A stretch of 64,000 bases of DNA from Flavobacterium hibisci (lineage in GTDB: Bacteria > Bacteroidota > Bacteroidia > Flavobacteriales > Flavobacteriaceae), in NCBI RefSeq assembly GCF_020026925.1, contig NZ_JAIQDW010000001.1, positions 496,001-560,000 on the forward strand. The letters run 5' to 3'. The notes beneath the pieces are model-generated. The model was not told the DNA's origin, did not search any database, and saw nothing but the letters and a program-made list of their open reading frames with translations. A program made the position numbers and the translations under genes. Shown in pieces: positions 62,513-64,000 of this stretch. Every line of letters starts with the position of its first letter. Position 1 is the first letter of the stretch.

Positions 62513-63880
62513 TTACTTAATTTTATCATAATTCACCTTTTTGGCATCTTTTTTAAATTGATTTTCCAGAGCGATCTCCATTTTTTCGGCTACAGACTTC
62601 TGTTCCTGTATCAAATTTTTCTTCTCTTCAGGATCTTTTTCAATATTATAAAGTTCTAAATTTGCAGGAGTATTGACGTGTCTGGTCCTGATTATCTTCC
62701 ACGGCTTTCTGATTAAAGATTCGTGCAAATGACCTCTGACATAAATTTCCTGATCTGCTATTGCTTTATTTTCTGAAATTACCGGCCAGACATTTTTACC
62801 TTCAATACTTTTTGGCAAATTGTTATCTCCAGCCAAAGACAAAATACCGGGCAATAAATCTATTACCGAAATATAATTCTCATTTTTATACTTATTTAAA
62901 TGACCTTTCCAGTAAAATATGCAAGGAACTCTAATTGCTCCTTCATAATTTGATGTTTTCCAGTCCCTGAGCGGTGTATTATCTCCCAGTGTGATATTTG
63001 ATGGGTGAATGCCGTTATATTCATTTTTAGAGTCCCAATTTTCCATAGCACCATTATCACTCATAAAAATAACCAATGTGTTTTTATCCAGTTTTTCCTG
63101 TTTCAATTTTTCTAACAATATTCCAATACTATTGTCCATGTGGCTCATTGCTGCGGCAAAATCTCTTCTGGAACTGTCTTTTATGGAATTTATATACGGA
63201 TCTTTCCATTTTTGTTCTTCCTGTAAAGGAAAATGCGGTGCGCTATAAGCCACTTCCAAAAAGAAGCTTTTCTTAGAATCTCTTTTTTCTGAAAGCCATT
63301 TTATTGCTTCATTCGTAATTAAATCAGTCGCATGGCCTTGTTCTTCGATAAACTCACCATTTCGATACCAGCTTTTGTCGCCGTTTTTATAGAGATGGGT
63401 ATACTGATCGATTTGTCCGTGCAAAAAACCGTACGAATAGTCAAATCCATACGCTGTTGGTCCGCTGCTTTGCTGCAAACCCAGATGCCATTTGCCAATA
63501 AGTGCGGTTTGATAATTGTTTTTATGCAATAATTTTGGCAGTGTCGGAATGGAATCCGGAAGCTTAAACTGACTTTTATCACTAATTGGAGCTACAATTC
63601 CCATACGGCTGGCAGGTCGCCCTGTAAACAGGCTTGCCCTTGATGGTGAACAGGTAGGATTGGCATAAAACCGATCCAGTTCTACCCCATTTCTGGCTAA
63701 AAAGTCGATATTGGGAGTCTTGATTACTGAACCGTGATAACCAACATCATTCCATCCGGCGTCGTCTGCCATAATTAAAATGATATTTGGTTTTTCTGTT
63801 GCACTCTTTTGATTCTTTTGACTATATGAAATTGAAAAACAAAACGATAATAGTATTAAAAATTGCTTATTGGTATTCAT
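62513..63880 (-). CDS. Secreted sulfatase (arylsulfatase family)
   Basis: An exported type I sulfatase of about 455 residues. From the start at 63880 (MNTNKQFLILLSFCFSISYSQ) a normal signal peptide is obtained; an ATG at 63892 is also in frame. The metal-binding NIILIMADDAGWNDVGYHG is followed by the activation motif CSPSR with Cys77, which must be converted to formylglycine, and by GKWHLGL and a VIFMSDNGAMENWD metal segment. As it is of the Cys type, a maturase is needed, not seen here. The substrate is unknown; it borders the pectin region and may act on sulfated algal or host glycans instead. Confidence 0.93.
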   Translation of the reverse strand: MNTNKQFLILLSFCFSISYSQKNQKSATEKPNIILIMADDAGWNDVGYHGSVIKTPNIDFLARNGVELDRFYANPTCSPSRASLFTGRPASRMGIVAPISDKSQFKLPDSIPTLPKLLHKNNYQTALIGKWHLGLQQSSGPTAYGFDYSYGFLHGQIDQYTHLYKNGDKSWYRNGEFIEEQGHATDLITNEAIKWLSEKRDSKKSFFLEVAYSAPHFPLQEEQKWKDPYINSIKDSSRRDFAAAMSHMDNSIGILLEKLKQEKLDKNTLVIFMSDNGAMENWDSKNEYNGIHPSNITLGDNTPLRDWKTSNYEGAIRVPCIFYWKGHLNKYKNENYISVIDLLPGILSLAGDNNLPKSIEGKNVWPVISENKAIADQEIYVRGHLHESLIRKPWKIIRTRHVNTPANLELYNIEKDPEEKKNLIQEQKSVAEKMEIALENQFKKDAKKVNYDKIK

Positions 63881-64000
63881 ATTTTTTATCATTTAAAATT
63901 TGATTCTAATTCGATTTAAACCCGTTGGTGCAATTAGTTTTTGATGATGATTTGCATTAAAAAAGGTTCTCGATGCATTTTTTGTTTCGTTTCTCTACTA

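Noticed and set aside
63893..64000. Minus-strand frame ending ALIAPTGLNRIRIKF-like near 63900
   Set aside because: The frame is open for only about 33 codons and is closed by a stop near 63996, so it cannot be shown to be the end of an upstream gene.
1..64000. CRISPR arrays, tRNA, rRNA, riboswitches and insertion sequences
   Set aside because: Reading both strands by eye showed no regularly spaced repeats, cloverleaf sequences, known riboswitch cores or transposase genes. A covariance-model search would be needed to exclude small RNAs.

Overview
The window is about 64 kb of AT-rich DNA from a member of the Bacteroidota, most probably a Flavobacterium or close relative. This rests on SusC/SusD proteins, ECF-sigma/FecR pairs, TAnnTTTG-type -7 promoter boxes, a Vgr-spike protein of the Bacteroidota type VI secretion class, many lipoproteins with short lipoboxes, and palindromic intergenic repeats typical of flavobacterial genomes. 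No rRNA, tRNA, CRISPR array, transposase or replication origin was seen.

Layout. (1) 1-2144: minus-strand RND efflux pump (partial) and its lipoprotein adaptor, divergent from a LytS/LytTR two-component pair and a DUF3861 gene (2410-4493). (2) 4722-11555: GH1 beta-glucosidase, a small membrane protein, two AraC-type regulators, a cupin protein, a Crp/Fnr-type regulator and an SMP-30-like lipoprotein. (3) 11615-16527: secreted GH2 and GH43 glycosidases. (4) 16656-24236: a minus-strand type VI secretion cargo island with VgrG, a 55-residue protein, an intact lysozyme-like effector and a periplasmic putative immunity protein. These are followed by decayed effector and immunity remnants and by orphan lipoproteins. 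(5) 24450-38274: L-rhamnose and hexuronate catabolism under a GntR-type regulator. It holds the transporter, isomerase, kinase, aldolase/dehydrogenase fusion, LutABC lactate oxidation, UxuA, a mannonate-type SDR and an embedded GH28. (6) 38416-47620: ECF sigma factor, FecR anti-sigma factor, STN-containing SusC, SusD, a lipoprotein of unknown function and a di-haem peroxidase. (7) 47725-61981: secreted rhamnogalacturonan-I degradation with a PL11 lyase, two six-hairpin glycosidase-like proteins (one DUF4450), two SGNH acetylesterase genes (one a tandem double-domain enzyme) and a GH2. (8) 62138-63880: histone H1-like protein and a sulfatase.

How it fits together. Regions 5 and 7 form one logical pathway. 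Secreted lyase, acetylesterases and glycosidases open rhamnogalacturonan-I. Rhamnose enters through RhaT and is converted to dihydroxyacetone phosphate and L-lactaldehyde, then L-lactate, then pyruvate. Uronates drain through mannonate. A 9-bp motif (GTACAGGAT) occurs in the rhaT upstream region and twice in the divergent promoter region at 55.9 kb, suggesting a shared regulator. The most unusual parts are the VgrG cargo island, which looks like a record of repeated effector/immunity replacement, and the ECF/FecR/SusCD/di-haem peroxidase cluster, whose substrate is not obvious.
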